NCBI GenBank assembly: GCA_013298545.1
Contig: JAAFIA010000003.1
Coordinates: 22,242 to 86,241 of the forward strand
DNA: 64,000 nucleotides
Reading direction: 5' to 3'
Origin: Bacteroidota bacterium
Lineage (GTDB): Bacteria; Bacteroidota; Bacteroidia; Palsa-965
Shown: positions 25,319-34,671 of the stretch, one piece after another
Layout of the letters: each line of letters begins with the position of its first letter
Numbering within the stretch: position 1 is the first letter of the stretch
Program-made: the position numbers and the translations under genes
Notes under the pieces: generated by a model
Told to the model about the DNA's origin: nothing
What the model saw: the letters and a program-made list of their open reading frames with translations, nothing else
The model's database searches: none

Positions 25319-27427
25319 ATGAAATCAATCTTTACCCTATTTGCCTCGTTTTGCCTTTTTTCATTCGCGCAAGCGCAAACATTTACAGGCACAGGCGGCG
25401 CAATTTCCGACAACCTCGATACGACTTATTATATCATTCCCGTTAGTGGCCTTAGTCCGGCAAACATTGACACGGCGGTATTTGGCCTCGAACAAGTATG
25501 TATTGATTTAACGCATACAAAAGATCGCGACCTCGATATTTTTCTCGAATCGCCAGATGGTACAATCGTTGAACTAACAACGGATAATGGCGATTTGGAT
25601 GATAATTATACCAACACGTGTTTTCGTTGGGATGTCAGCACATTCATTACTGCCGGTACGGCTCCTTTTACAGGCGCTTATAAACCCGAAGGGCTTTTGC
25701 CTGCAATCAACAACGGCCAAAATGGAAATGGGAATTGGCGTTTGCGGGTGTATGATGATAACAATACGGGAAACAATACGGGAAATATGATTTCGTGGAG
25801 CATTACATTTGGCACAAGTCCTGCTGCTGATTTTGTTTTTCAGTCTTCCAATTTGCCAATCATTGTGATCAATACAGGCAATCAAACCATTGTGGATGAA
25901 CCAAAAATCATGGCCGATATGGGCATTATTTACAATGGTCCAAACATCCGCAACAACATGACCGATTCGTTCAACAATTACAACGGCAAAATTGGTATTG
26001 AGTTTCGTGGTTCAAGCTCACAAGGATTTCCGAAAAAGCCTTATGGCATTGAATTATGGGATGTAAACGGCAATGCGATTGATTCTTCGTTACTCGGCAT
26101 GCCGAAAGAAAGTGATTGGATTTTATTTGCGAGCTACTCCGACAAATCGTTGTTGAATAATGCACTTTCTTATCACCTCGCCAATCAAATGGGTTGGTAC
26201 GCGCCACGCACACAACATGTGGAGTTAACCATAAACGGCCAATACATGGGTGTGTATGTGTTGATGGAAAAAATAAAAAAAGACAACAATCGAGTGGACA
26301 TTGCAACCTTGCAGCCAACCGAAATTTTTGGTGATGATGTAACGGGTGGCTACATCATCAAAATTGACAAATCGACGGGCAATGGCGGCGCGGGCTGGAC
26401 TTCTACGTTTGCTCCAGACACAGCGCCAAACGGACAAACCATTTACTTTCAATACGAGTACCCGAGCGATCTGATTATTGTACCGCAACAAGAGGCATAC
26501 ATTCAAGCATACGTCGATAGTTTTGAAACGGCGTTGGCTGGGCCAAATTTTGCGGATACGGCATTGGGCTACGCGCGTTATATGGATGTCAACTCGTTCA
26601 TTGATTATTTTTTACTCAATGAAATGAGCCGCAATGTGGATGGTTACCGCTTGAGCACGTATTTGTACAAAGACAAAATGAGTAATGGTGGAAAATTAAC
26701 CATCGGGCCTGCTTGGGATTACGATTTGGGCTGGGCCAATGCCGATTACTGTGCGGGTTCAGACACCACAGGCTGGGCTTACCAATTTAAAAATGTTTGT
26801 CCAGGCGATTATTGGCAAATTCCTTTCTGGTGGGATCGGTTGATGCAAGATCCAAATTTCCGCGACAAAGTGCGTTGCCGTTGGGAAGAGTTAAAAATGA
26901 CGGTTTTGAGTGTATCGTATTTGCACAATTACGCCGATTCGATGGCTTTGTATTTGGACGAAGGGCAACAGCGTAATTTTAATACTTGGCTCATTTTGGG
27001 AAATTATGTTTGGCCCAACCCCTCGCCTATTCCGGCTGACTATGCGGGAGAAATAACCGAAATCAAAAACTGGATGACCGCGCGTTGGGCTTGGATGGAT
27101 GCCAACATGCCGGGCATTTTAGGAACCTGCAATCCAACCGGAATGGCAAACGAAGCACCAATTGAGAACCCACTTGTTGCATTCCCAAATCCATTTCAGC
27201 AAGACCTTTCTTTCTCAATTTACCTTGAACAATCCGAAAATGTTGAGGTTGTGTTGCTCAATAGCCTTGGCCAGCCTGTTATGGCGCCACAAACGCGCCG
27301 TGCAAATGCGGGCACACAAAACATCACCATCGATACAGGAGACGGTTTAGCTGCTGGCTTGTATTTCTTACAAATTCGCGCGGGCAATCACTATTGGACA
27401 CAAACCGTAACGCGTTTAGGACAATAA
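25319..27427 (+). CDS. Secreted CotH-type kinase with P-domain and T9SS sorting domain
   Basis: Secreted protein of 702 residues. A signal peptide (to AQAQ, about residue 19) leads to a proprotein-convertase-type P domain (about 22-165; VFGLEQVCIDLTHT, RLRVYDDNNTGN). The CotH kinase domain covers about 180-600: IEFRGSSSQGFPKKPYGIEL, YMGVYVLMEKIKKDNNRV, FIDYFLLNEMSRNVDGY and the metal-binding GPAWDYDLGW. A T9SS type A domain ends the chain (VAFPNPFQQDLSFSI). CotH proteins are atypical kinases that phosphorylate secreted proteins; targets here are unknown. TAACTTTA at 25290-25297 is a probable -7 element, shared with the paralogue at 35104. Confidence 0.9.
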   Translation: MKSIFTLFASFCLFSFAQAQTFTGTGGAISDNLDTTYYIIPVSGLSPANIDTAVFGLEQVCIDLTHTKDRDLDIFLESPDGTIVELTTDNGDLDDNYTNTCFRWDVSTFITAGTAPFTGAYKPEGLLPAINNGQNGNGNWRLRVYDDNNTGNNTGNMISWSITFGTSPAADFVFQSSNLPIIVINTGNQTIVDEPKIMADMGIIYNGPNIRNNMTDSFNNYNGKIGIEFRGSSSQGFPKKPYGIELWDVNGNAIDSSLLGMPKESDWILFASYSDKSLLNNALSYHLANQMGWYAPRTQHVELTINGQYMGVYVLMEKIKKDNNRVDIATLQPTEIFGDDVTGGYIIKIDKSTGNGGAGWTSTFAPDTAPNGQTIYFQYEYPSDLIIVPQQEAYIQAYVDSFETALAGPNFADTALGYARYMDVNSFIDYFLLNEMSRNVDGYRLSTYLYKDKMSNGGKLTIGPAWDYDLGWANADYCAGSDTTGWAYQFKNVCPGDYWQIPFWWDRLMQDPNFRDKVRCRWEELKMTVLSVSYLHNYADSMALYLDEGQQRNFNTWLILGNYVWPNPSPIPADYAGEITEIKNWMTARWAWMDANMPGILGTCNPTGMANEAPIENPLVAFPNPFQQDLSFSIYLEQSENVEVVLLNSLGQPVMAPQTRRANAGTQNITIDTGDGLAAGLYFLQIRAGNHYWTQTVTRLGQ

Positions 27428-27517
27428 TCCATTGGAATTACCTGTTGTTTTGTAGTTTTTTTTTGACAAAAGCGATAAATACGCCATTTTTCGACAACCT
27501 TTTTTTAAAAATTTCGT

Positions 27518-27555
27518 AAAAACCGCACCATTCTTCGTGAATGGTGCGGTTTTTG
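27518..27555 (+). terminator. Terminator, possibly bidirectional
   Basis: Perfect 15-base stem AAAAACCGCACCATT / AATGGTGCGGTTTTT with a seven-base loop, T-rich on one side and A-rich on the other. It ends the CotH transcript and covers the upstream ATG at 27541, so the following gene should start later. Confidence 0.85.
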
Positions 27556-27612
27556 TTCGCCCCCCAAACAAGAAAAATCAGAGTCCCTACGCAATATGCT
27601 CTGTTTTTAAGT

Positions 27613-28506
27613 ATGAAATCACTTCTCACAAACAAGAAGTCAATCTCCTGTGTAAGGAGCGGGCTTTTGTTTTTTTTCTTCCTTTTTGCCTTTTCAAATC
27701 TTGGAAATGCAGCTATAACAGACTCCTTGCCTGCTTCTGCACGTGTTGGTAAAGTCTGGAAATGGCGCATGCTTCACAAAGCGCGCCGGCTTGACGACCG
27801 GAGTAACTATGAAAAATCGCGGGCTGTTTATTTGCGGTTACTTGAAGCCGATTCTACTTACTTTAAAGCAAATTATGAGTTAGCGATACAAGCACTAAGC
27901 AGTTATAATCATCGCGACGAATCGCTCAACCTGCTAGAACGTGCTTATCGGCACATGCCCGCCGATACGGTTGTTCCGTTTTTTTGGTATTACGGAAATG
28001 CCTTGCAGTTTTCAGGGAAATACGAAGATGCGATCCGAAGCTACCAATTGTTTCAACGGTTGAAGGGAGAAACGTTTCCAGGCGAATGGCAAGGACTCTC
28101 CGATTTGCGTATTCAGCAGTGTAAAACGGCGCTTGATTTGCGCGCGAATATGCCCAAAGACATCCGTGTTGTTAATCTTGGTAATGGCATCAATACAGAA
28201 TTTGCAGAATATGTTCCGGTTGTGAATGAAGGGGATAGTATTTTGCTCTACACATCGCGACGCAGTTCTACAACAGGCGGAAGGATTGATTTAGCGGATG
28301 AAAAATATTTGAAGACATGTATATTTCGCGCGATGACAGTGCAAACTTCAAGTCATCCGAACAATTCCATCCTGGTGGTTCTTATATCGGCAACTTGCTC
28401 AATACCCGCGATCACGAATCGGTTGTTTCGCTCGCATTTGATGAAACCGTGCTCGTTATTTACAACAGAAATGATTTATGGTTTAGTTTACGCGACAGCG
28501 CAATGA
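27613..28506 (+). CDS. PD40/PKD/OmpA envelope protein, N-terminal part (frameshifted)
   Basis: N-terminal half of a gene split by a frameshift. From the ATG at 27613 there is a signal peptide (GLLFFFFLFAFSNLGNAA), TPR-like helices (about 30-165) and the first blade of a PD40 beta-propeller (GNGINTEFAEYVPVVNEGDS). Sense reading stops after DEKY at about 28308; the remaining frame to 28506 is nonsense. Restoring one T in the TTT at 28308-28310 gives DEKYFEDMYISRDD and joins the frame of the next entry. The whole order resembles PorE, a T9SS-associated TPR-propeller-OmpA lipoprotein, but no lipobox is seen. Either a sequencing or assembly slip, or a real mutation. Confidence 0.75.
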   Translation: MKSLLTNKKSISCVRSGLLFFFFLFAFSNLGNAAITDSLPASARVGKVWKWRMLHKARRLDDRSNYEKSRAVYLRLLEADSTYFKANYELAIQALSSYNHRDESLNLLERAYRHMPADTVVPFFWYYGNALQFSGKYEDAIRSYQLFQRLKGETFPGEWQGLSDLRIQQCKTALDLRANMPKDIRVVNLGNGINTEFAEYVPVVNEGDSILLYTSRRSSTTGGRIDLADEKYLKTCIFRAMTVQTSSHPNNSILVVLISATCSIPAITNRLFRSHLMKPCSLFTTEMIYGLVYATAQ

Positions 28507-30011
28507 ATTGGACATCTCCCGTTCGTTTCGATGACCGCATCAACTGTGGCGATTATCAACCGCACGGTTCATTTACCGAAGATGGAACCATTTTCTATTT
28601 TACAAGTGATGTGGAAGGTGGTGCGGGTGGACTTGATCTCTACTATGTTGAACGATTTGCCGATGGCTCATGGTCAGAACGACGAAGTCTTGGACCGTCG
28701 GTCAATACGCCTTCAGATGAAGACAGCCCACAAATTGGAGCAGACGGCAAAACACTTTTCTTTTCTTCAAAAGGACACAACGCGATCGGTGGCTACGATA
28801 TTTTTTACACCCAACGCGATTCTTTGGGCAACTGGACAAAGGCAATCAATCTTGGCTTTCCGTACAATTCGCCAGGTGATGATATTTTTTTTAAAGCTGA
28901 TTCTTCGTTGCATAACGGCTACATGGCCTCGTTTCGTCAAGGTGGTTTTGGAGACATGGACATTTACCGCTTTCAAACGTGGGATGCTGCAGATTTTAAC
29001 ACCTGCAATCCATTTGTTAACCGGTCCTATCGCGTTTCTGTGAATGCAACACAATCGGTCGATGCTGGTGGCCGACAAGTTGTTTATCGTTGGGAAATGG
29101 GTGATGGCAAAATTCTTTTTGGCGAAAAAATTGATTACGATTATAAACGGTTTGGTAATTACGATTTAACGCTAACCATTTTCGATCCACTCACGGGTGT
29201 GATTGAACAAGATGAATATCATACCGCTATTGAGTTGCCCAAACACGACCATCTCGAAATTGTTGCTGCCGATACTGTCTGTCAAGATTCGATTGTAAAA
29301 CTCGATGCTTCGTATTGTAATTTCGCTGGACAAGAAAACATCCATTATTTCTGGAAAATTGGTTCACGGCAAGGGAATGACCTGGTTACGCTCAATTATG
29401 AATTTGATAGTCTAGGCATCAATCGTGTGGTCTTGCAACTTGTAACCACCAGTTCTGATACAGCTTTACCGCAACGTTGGTGTGTTGAAAAAGAAATTGT
29501 TGTGCTCAATGCTTCCGATTATGCGGCATACTTGCAACGCCAGAAAATACGAGAACAATTTATTCCACTTTTCGGAGACACATCAAATGTAGAGATCCCG
29601 ATTGACTTGGCTGGTGGTGCTAATCCCGCAAACACCTATACCAATTCTGGCATCAAGCTTCGTCCAATTTTTTACGATTTTGACCAATCGTTTATTCGTG
29701 CAGATGCACAACGCACACTCGATAGTAACATCGCGATCTTGCGTACGCATCCCGATATGATTATCAAAGTTGTTTCGCATACAGATGCGCGCGGAACAGA
29801 CAACTACAACATTGCACTCTCTCAACGTCGCGCAAAAGAAGCTATTTTTTATCTCGAACAAAAGGGTGTGCCGCGCAACCGCATTGCGGCGGTATTGGCA
29901 GTGGGCGAAAGCGAGCCAGCCAATCTGTGTAAAGATGATGTTGAATGCGACGAAGCACAACACCAATTTAATCGCCGAACCGATTTCTTCCTTGTTACTC
30001 CTGCAAACTGA
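28317..30011 (+). CDS. PD40/PKD/OmpA envelope protein, C-terminal part (frameshifted)
   Basis: C-terminal part of the split gene, open from 28317 in the other frame. It continues the PD40 propeller (FTEDGTIFYFTSDVEGG, SPQIGADGKTLFFSSKGHN, GGYDIFYTQRDSLG). A PKD-like domain follows (YRWEMGDGKILFGEK, YKRFGNYDLTLTIFDP), and the end is an OmpA C-terminal peptidoglycan-binding domain (PIFYDFDQSFIRADAQ, VVSHTDARGTDNYNIALSQR, HQFNRRTDFFLV). The product should tether to peptidoglycan at the outer membrane. It is seven bases upstream of the secreted protein gene at 30019 and heads the operon that ends in siaC. The ATG at 28317 is unlikely to be a true start. Confidence 0.75.
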   Translation: MYISRDDSANFKSSEQFHPGGSYIGNLLNTRDHESVVSLAFDETVLVIYNRNDLWFSLRDSAMNWTSPVRFDDRINCGDYQPHGSFTEDGTIFYFTSDVEGGAGGLDLYYVERFADGSWSERRSLGPSVNTPSDEDSPQIGADGKTLFFSSKGHNAIGGYDIFYTQRDSLGNWTKAINLGFPYNSPGDDIFFKADSSLHNGYMASFRQGGFGDMDIYRFQTWDAADFNTCNPFVNRSYRVSVNATQSVDAGGRQVVYRWEMGDGKILFGEKIDYDYKRFGNYDLTLTIFDPLTGVIEQDEYHTAIELPKHDHLEIVAADTVCQDSIVKLDASYCNFAGQENIHYFWKIGSRQGNDLVTLNYEFDSLGINRVVLQLVTTSSDTALPQRWCVEKEIVVLNASDYAAYLQRQKIREQFIPLFGDTSNVEIPIDLAGGANPANTYTNSGIKLRPIFYDFDQSFIRADAQRTLDSNIAILRTHPDMIIKVVSHTDARGTDNYNIALSQRRAKEAIFYLEQKGVPRNRIAAVLAVGESEPANLCKDDVECDEAQHQFNRRTDFFLVTPAN

Positions 30012-30018
30012 TTGTATC

Positions 30019-30984
30019 ATGAAACACGTTTTTAAAAATCTTTATTTCGTATTGCTTTTGTTCCCGCTTGGGTCAATGGCACAGCAAGTGCCTTCTCGCG
30101 AAGAAAACATCGATTTTATTACAACGTTTGGAAAAGATGCTGCGCGTGAGTGGGGCGATGACGATCATTCTCAGGTTTATTTTTTCTTGATCCCCGCCTC
30201 AAACAAAACACCTGTTTACATCCGTGTTTTTGATCCAGAAATTGGTGGCAAAAACGATCAGATCAACAACCAATTCAATACATCTTGTACTTTCACGGTA
30301 TATGGTGGACGAGGCACTTATTCTGAAAAAGATGCGCGCGGAATTGATCCCGTGGGAAAATATAAAAGCGGGATTCAATTGGCCACAAAAACATTTTCAA
30401 AAGACACAGCATTCGACAATAAATGGTTTACGTTTGGTCCTTTCAATCCGTCGGAAGGTGAATTTGACAAAGACTTGAATGGTTATGTACTTAAAATTGT
30501 AGTGGACGGTATTTCGGGCGACGATGGGAATATGTATCGTTTTTTCTTGAGTTCGCTGCGTACTGAAGGCAAAGCCGTAGAAGGGGCAAATGCGTTTGCT
30601 TATGAGTTGTGTTTTCGATTGATCCAAAAATCACAAACCGTTGCACATTTATATCCTTTTGTGGATAGCCGTGTAACTTCTGTGAGGCAAAGCAATTTTG
30701 ATTTCGATATGGATGGTGCTATTTCGCTGACAAGCGTTGCTAAAAAGCTACATCGCATGGATGGCTCTGGAAACGGAACATGGTCAAATACCATTGTAAA
30801 ATTAGTTCAACAAGAAAAAAATTCTTCTCTCGATTTTCAGATTGTTGGCGCTGCAAAAAAAACAAATGATATGGTTGTGTATATGACCAATCAATACGAC
30901 GAAGCCGTTCCATTTTTTTCTTCTCCGATTGGAGGATTGCCGCGGTACAAGTATAAAGTAGATGTCAATTATGAAGTAAAATAA
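30019..30984 (+). CDS. Secreted hypothetical protein
   Basis: Protein of 321 residues with a signal peptide (FVLLLFPLGSMAQ). The open frame starts at 29770 inside the OmpA gene, but only the ATG at 30019 gives a signal sequence. The mature part is beta-rich with many aromatic and Asp/Gly residues (PVYIRVFDPEIGGKND, GPFNPSEGEF, VDGISGDDGNMYRFFLSS). I do not recognise the family. No sorting domain or lipobox, so periplasmic location is likely. Its stop overlaps the start of the sensor-phosphatase (TAATG), so they are translated together and probably function in one pathway, perhaps as a ligand-binding component. Confidence 0.7.
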   Translation: MKHVFKNLYFVLLLFPLGSMAQQVPSREENIDFITTFGKDAAREWGDDDHSQVYFFLIPASNKTPVYIRVFDPEIGGKNDQINNQFNTSCTFTVYGGRGTYSEKDARGIDPVGKYKSGIQLATKTFSKDTAFDNKWFTFGPFNPSEGEFDKDLNGYVLKIVVDGISGDDGNMYRFFLSSLRTEGKAVEGANAFAYELCFRLIQKSQTVAHLYPFVDSRVTSVRQSNFDFDMDGAISLTSVAKKLHRMDGSGNGTWSNTIVKLVQQEKNSSLDFQIVGAAKKTNDMVVYMTNQYDEAVPFFSSPIGGLPRYKYKVDVNYEVK

Positions 30985-33900
30985 TGCACGTGCGGATATT
31001 CAGTTTCATTTTTCTTTTTATTCTATGCCAACCGCTGAATGCTCAGTTGTACAATATACGCACCTACAACGTTGATAATGGATTGCCACAAGATTATGTG
31101 TATCACCTTGTTCAAGACAACCGCAATCACTTGTTGATTTCTACGGGAGAAGGGTTTTCTGATTTCGATGGGTTTGACTTTCACAACAGCACAATTAAAA
31201 ATGGTCTTGCCGAAAATTTTGTTACAACTTCGTGTATGGATCGGTCCGGAAAAATCTGGCTTGGTCATTTTCAACATGGTGTATCGGTTGGGAAAAACGG
31301 ATCCTATCGAGCCGTCAAAGGAGCGGGCATAGAAAACGCACACATTCATTCCGTGCAGGTTGATGCAGCAGGATTTATTTGGGCTGCTGCTGGCCATGAT
31401 GGTCTCTATCGAATCGACTCTTTGGGAAAGGTAAAACATCCGAAATGGAACAACGAGTTACAGATCACCGCTGTTTTAATTGATCCGAATTCGAATTTAA
31501 TTGTAACGACTCTAGAAAAGATTTTTGTCCTGAATTATGATTCTGAAAGTAACGCTTTGACGCTTGTACAGGAATTGGAATTGCCCGAACACGCAAGCCC
31601 GCAAACCTTGCTTTGGGATAAAAAACGAAATGGGTTTTGGACCATTGCCGATGCAAACAAAGTTGTTTTTGTTCAATACCATAAAAAAACATATACCATT
31701 GCCGAATCAATTATACTCCACCGGAGCGATGCTGTTTTGAAATCGATTGCACTGGATGTGCAAGATAATTTATGGTGTGGTGGAATTGGGCTTGGCGTTT
31801 TAAAAATTGTTTTTCAAGAAATTTCTATTCAAACCTACGGCATTCAACGCATATCAAGCCAGAATGGACTTCCGAGCAATGACGTGCAAAGTGTTTTTTG
31901 CGACTCAGAGAATAATGTTTGGGTCGGTTTTTATGGTTCTGGTTTGGTACAAGTCGCGGGCGAAAGTTTTTTATGGTACCCGAAAATTGCTTCTGAAGAA
32001 AAGATCTATGCAACCGCGGTAAACAACCGTGGTCAAATTGGTATGGGAACAGCAACTGGCTTCTGCTTTTATGCAGATGGAAATCCGGCCACCATGCCAG
32101 AATTTTATACTGCTAAAAATGGGTTCTTGAACGAAGCCGTTACAGCCATATCGACTACTGTAGATGGCATGTTTTGGCTCGGAACAGAGCTTGGTGCTAT
32201 TCGCACATTTGATCCACTCACCCATACCTTTCAAAATATCAATGCGCAGTACAATATTCCGCAGAGACCCGTCAATCGAATCATCGAAACACCTGAAAAA
32301 AACATTTTTATTGCTACACTCGATGGTGTTTGGTTTTTACATGATGGGAAAGCAGATTTACTGACCACGCAGCAAGGTTTATTGCACAACAATATTCAAA
32401 GTATCGCTATTGGTTCTGATGGTACATTTTGGTTTGCGGCACATGGCTCCGTGCCTTTCTCCATGAAGGGAAATGAAATCACAGCCCATCAATCTATTCC
32501 GGGTTTACAAACATTCAATTTCAATGCTTGCCTTGTTGATCGCAAAGGAAACGTATGGTATGGCTCGGAAGGCGATGGTCTTTTTAGGTTTGATGGACAG
32601 AACTGGAAACATTATACTGTATCAGATGGATTAGCCTCAAATTACTGCTATGGGTTGTTGCTAGACTATGCTGGACGTATTTGGGTTACACATAAAAATG
32701 GTGTAAGTGTATCGCGGAACGATGATTTATTTCAATCGTTTGGTACACACAATGGATTTATGTCGCCCGAAAACATGACAAATGCCTGTTGTAGTATTGA
32801 TAATTCCTCACAATTAATTTTCGGCACGCAGCAAGGTATTGTTTTGTATAATGGAAGGCTCGATTATCAAAACGAGGCTATTCCGCTTCTGTCGTTTACA
32901 AGTTTATACATCAATGATGAATTGCTCGATTGGAGTGTCTTGCCGAAACAACTTGCTTATGGTGCGTATGCTATTCGGATTGGTTTTTCGGCCATCAACC
33001 TTCGCGATCCAAATGTGGTGAGGTATCGGTATCGTTTGGCTGGCATGGAAACCAAGTGGAATGAACTGACAGGGTCTGGGGAAGTTTTCTATCCAAAATT
33101 GCTTGATGGCGTCTATGTATTTGAAGTCTTGGCCAGCAAAGACGGGAAAGTTTGGTCGAAAGAACCCTTACAAATGCGTTTTACTGTTGCGGCTCCATTC
33201 TGGAAAAAAATATGGTTTTATACCCTTATGAGCCTTTTACTAATTGCGGGTGTTTTACTCTTTATTCGTTATCGGACACATGCGCTTTTGAAAGCAAAAC
33301 TAAATTTGGAGCGCATTGTTGATATAAAAACAGCCGAGTTGAAAGAAGAAAAACGCATTGTAGAAGAGGGCAAAGCAGTTATTGAAGAGCAAAACAAAGA
33401 AATTACATCAAGTTTGAATTATGCGCGGGGCATTCAAAACTCGTTGCTTCCGGCTTATGAGGAGTTGCAAGAAAAGTATAAAAACTTTTTTGTCTTTTAC
33501 CGACCGCGCGACATTGTGAGTGGCGATTTTTATTGGATGGCAGAACAAGATGAATTTATTTATTTCGCGGTTGCAGACTGCACTGGTCATGGCGTTCCGG
33601 GTGCATTCATGTCTTTTATTGGTAGCACATTACTTACCAAACTCATCGTTGATCAAAAAAATAGGGATTTGTCTATTGCTATGGACGAATTAAACAAAAA
33701 CTTCGCATCTGTTCTTCACCGCGATCGTGCAGGTCATTTGTACGACGGAATGGAGATTATACTTTGTGCGATAGATCGGAAGCAGATGCGTGTTTCTTTT
33801 TCCGGCGCTGGTCGTCCATTCTGGCTCGTACGCAATGGCGAGTTGCTCGAATTCAAAGGAACACCTTTCCCAATTGATGGCAACGACATCCATACTCGCA

Positions 33901-34148
33901 TCTATAAACAAGACAGCATTTCGATTCAAAAATCAGATATGATTTACTTATTCTCCGATGGCTACGTCGATCAATTTGGGGAAGTAATCAACCGCAGATA
34001 TGGTACTCGTCGGTTTCGCGACTTTGTGAAAAACAACGCACAGCAATCAGCAGAAGAGCAATTTCAGGTAATACAGACCAATTTTGATGCTTGGCGTGGT
34101 AACGAAAAGCAGATCGATGACGTATTAGTAGTCGGAGTAAAATTCTAA
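30984..34148 (+). CDS. Beta-propeller sensor with SpoIIE/PP2C phosphatase domain (SiaA-like output)
   Basis: Transmembrane signalling protein of 1054 residues. After a signal peptide (FIFLFILCQPLNAQ), residues about 22-630 are two-component-regulator-type propeller repeats (YNVDNGLPQDYVYHLVQD, WVGFYGSGL, RIWVTHKNGVSVS). A Y_Y_Y domain follows (about 640-725), then one membrane helix (LMSLLLIAGVLLFIRY), a coiled coil and a cytoplasmic SpoIIE-type PP2C domain (FYRPRDIVSGDFYWM, FAVADCTGHGVPGAFMS, DDVLVVGVKF). The usual histidine kinase output of such sensors is replaced by a Ser/Thr phosphatase. The following siaB- and siaC-like genes identify its likely substrate: phosphorylated SiaC. Confidence 0.92.
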   Translation: MHVRIFSFIFLFILCQPLNAQLYNIRTYNVDNGLPQDYVYHLVQDNRNHLLISTGEGFSDFDGFDFHNSTIKNGLAENFVTTSCMDRSGKIWLGHFQHGVSVGKNGSYRAVKGAGIENAHIHSVQVDAAGFIWAAAGHDGLYRIDSLGKVKHPKWNNELQITAVLIDPNSNLIVTTLEKIFVLNYDSESNALTLVQELELPEHASPQTLLWDKKRNGFWTIADANKVVFVQYHKKTYTIAESIILHRSDAVLKSIALDVQDNLWCGGIGLGVLKIVFQEISIQTYGIQRISSQNGLPSNDVQSVFCDSENNVWVGFYGSGLVQVAGESFLWYPKIASEEKIYATAVNNRGQIGMGTATGFCFYADGNPATMPEFYTAKNGFLNEAVTAISTTVDGMFWLGTELGAIRTFDPLTHTFQNINAQYNIPQRPVNRIIETPEKNIFIATLDGVWFLHDGKADLLTTQQGLLHNNIQSIAIGSDGTFWFAAHGSVPFSMKGNEITAHQSIPGLQTFNFNACLVDRKGNVWYGSEGDGLFRFDGQNWKHYTVSDGLASNYCYGLLLDYAGRIWVTHKNGVSVSRNDDLFQSFGTHNGFMSPENMTNACCSIDNSSQLIFGTQQGIVLYNGRLDYQNEAIPLLSFTSLYINDELLDWSVLPKQLAYGAYAIRIGFSAINLRDPNVVRYRYRLAGMETKWNELTGSGEVFYPKLLDGVYVFEVLASKDGKVWSKEPLQMRFTVAAPFWKKIWFYTLMSLLLIAGVLLFIRYRTHALLKAKLNLERIVDIKTAELKEEKRIVEEGKAVIEEQNKEITSSLNYARGIQNSLLPAYEELQEKYKNFFVFYRPRDIVSGDFYWMAEQDEFIYFAVADCTGHGVPGAFMSFIGSTLLTKLIVDQKNRDLSIAMDELNKNFASVLHRDRAGHLYDGMEIILCAIDRKQMRVSFSGAGRPFWLVRNGELLEFKGTPFPIDGNDIHTRIYKQDSISIQKSDMIYLFSDGYVDQFGEVINRRYGTRRFRDFVKNNAQQSAEEQFQVIQTNFDAWRGNEKQIDDVLVVGVKF

Positions 34149-34158
34149 TCAAAAAAAA

Positions 34159-34671
34159 ATGAAGCAGGAAGCCAATTCGAAGCCCCCGATTATTCAGTTT
34201 AAAGGAATCATAAACCAGTCGTTTATTGCACATGTTGTTGATGTGATTGATGATTATGTACCGCTCGATCTCAATAGCCGCTCTTTACATCGAAAGTTGT
34301 TGAGTATTTCGGTCGAGTTGCTCCAAAACATCGCCCATCACGGCATCTACGATACAACCGATCACACACACGGAAAATTTGAAATTTTCGAATCCGATGA
34401 CTACTTCGAAGTCGTAGCTTCTAACCGCGGCACAACAAAAAATTGCCTTCGGGCAAAAGATGCCATTGCGTTTGGAAATTCATTAACACGCTCCGAGTTA
34501 ATTGCACATACACACACCCGTGCCTCACTCGAAACCGATGATTCGGCAGGAATCGGATTATTTACGATCTTGGCATCCTGTTCTAATCAGGTTTCCTGCA
34601 CATGCACAGAAAGTAACAACAGCATGGTTATTGAAATGAATTGTCGCCTGAATAAAACAGCAAACGAATGA
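34159..34671 (+). CDS. SiaB-family protein kinase
   Basis: Small GHKL-fold protein kinase of 170 residues, resembling SiaB (DUF6272). The ATP-binding N-box is SVELLQNIAHHGIYD and the glycine box is DDSAGIGLFTILAS. In Pseudomonas aeruginosa SiaB phosphorylates SiaC, and the SiaA phosphatase reverses it. Here the gene lies ten bases after the sensor-phosphatase and overlaps siaC by four bases (ATGA), the same gene set. No membrane segment. Kinase direction is inferred from the family. Confidence 0.85.
   Translation: MKQEANSKPPIIQFKGIINQSFIAHVVDVIDDYVPLDLNSRSLHRKLLSISVELLQNIAHHGIYDTTDHTHGKFEIFESDDYFEVVASNRGTTKNCLRAKDAIAFGNSLTRSELIAHTHTRASLETDDSAGIGLFTILASCSNQVSCTCTESNNSMVIEMNCRLNKTANE

Noticed and set aside
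27438..27770. Minus-strand frame overlapping the start of the PD40/OmpA gene
   Set aside because: It covers a terminator stem and the antisense of a clear signal peptide.
28311..28320. Programmed ribosomal frameshift in the PD40/OmpA gene
   Set aside because: No slippery heptamer or downstream pseudoknot is visible; a one-base deletion in a T-run is simpler.
29770..30018. Extended start for the secreted protein at 30019
   Set aside because: It would overlap the OmpA domain out of frame and hide the signal peptide.
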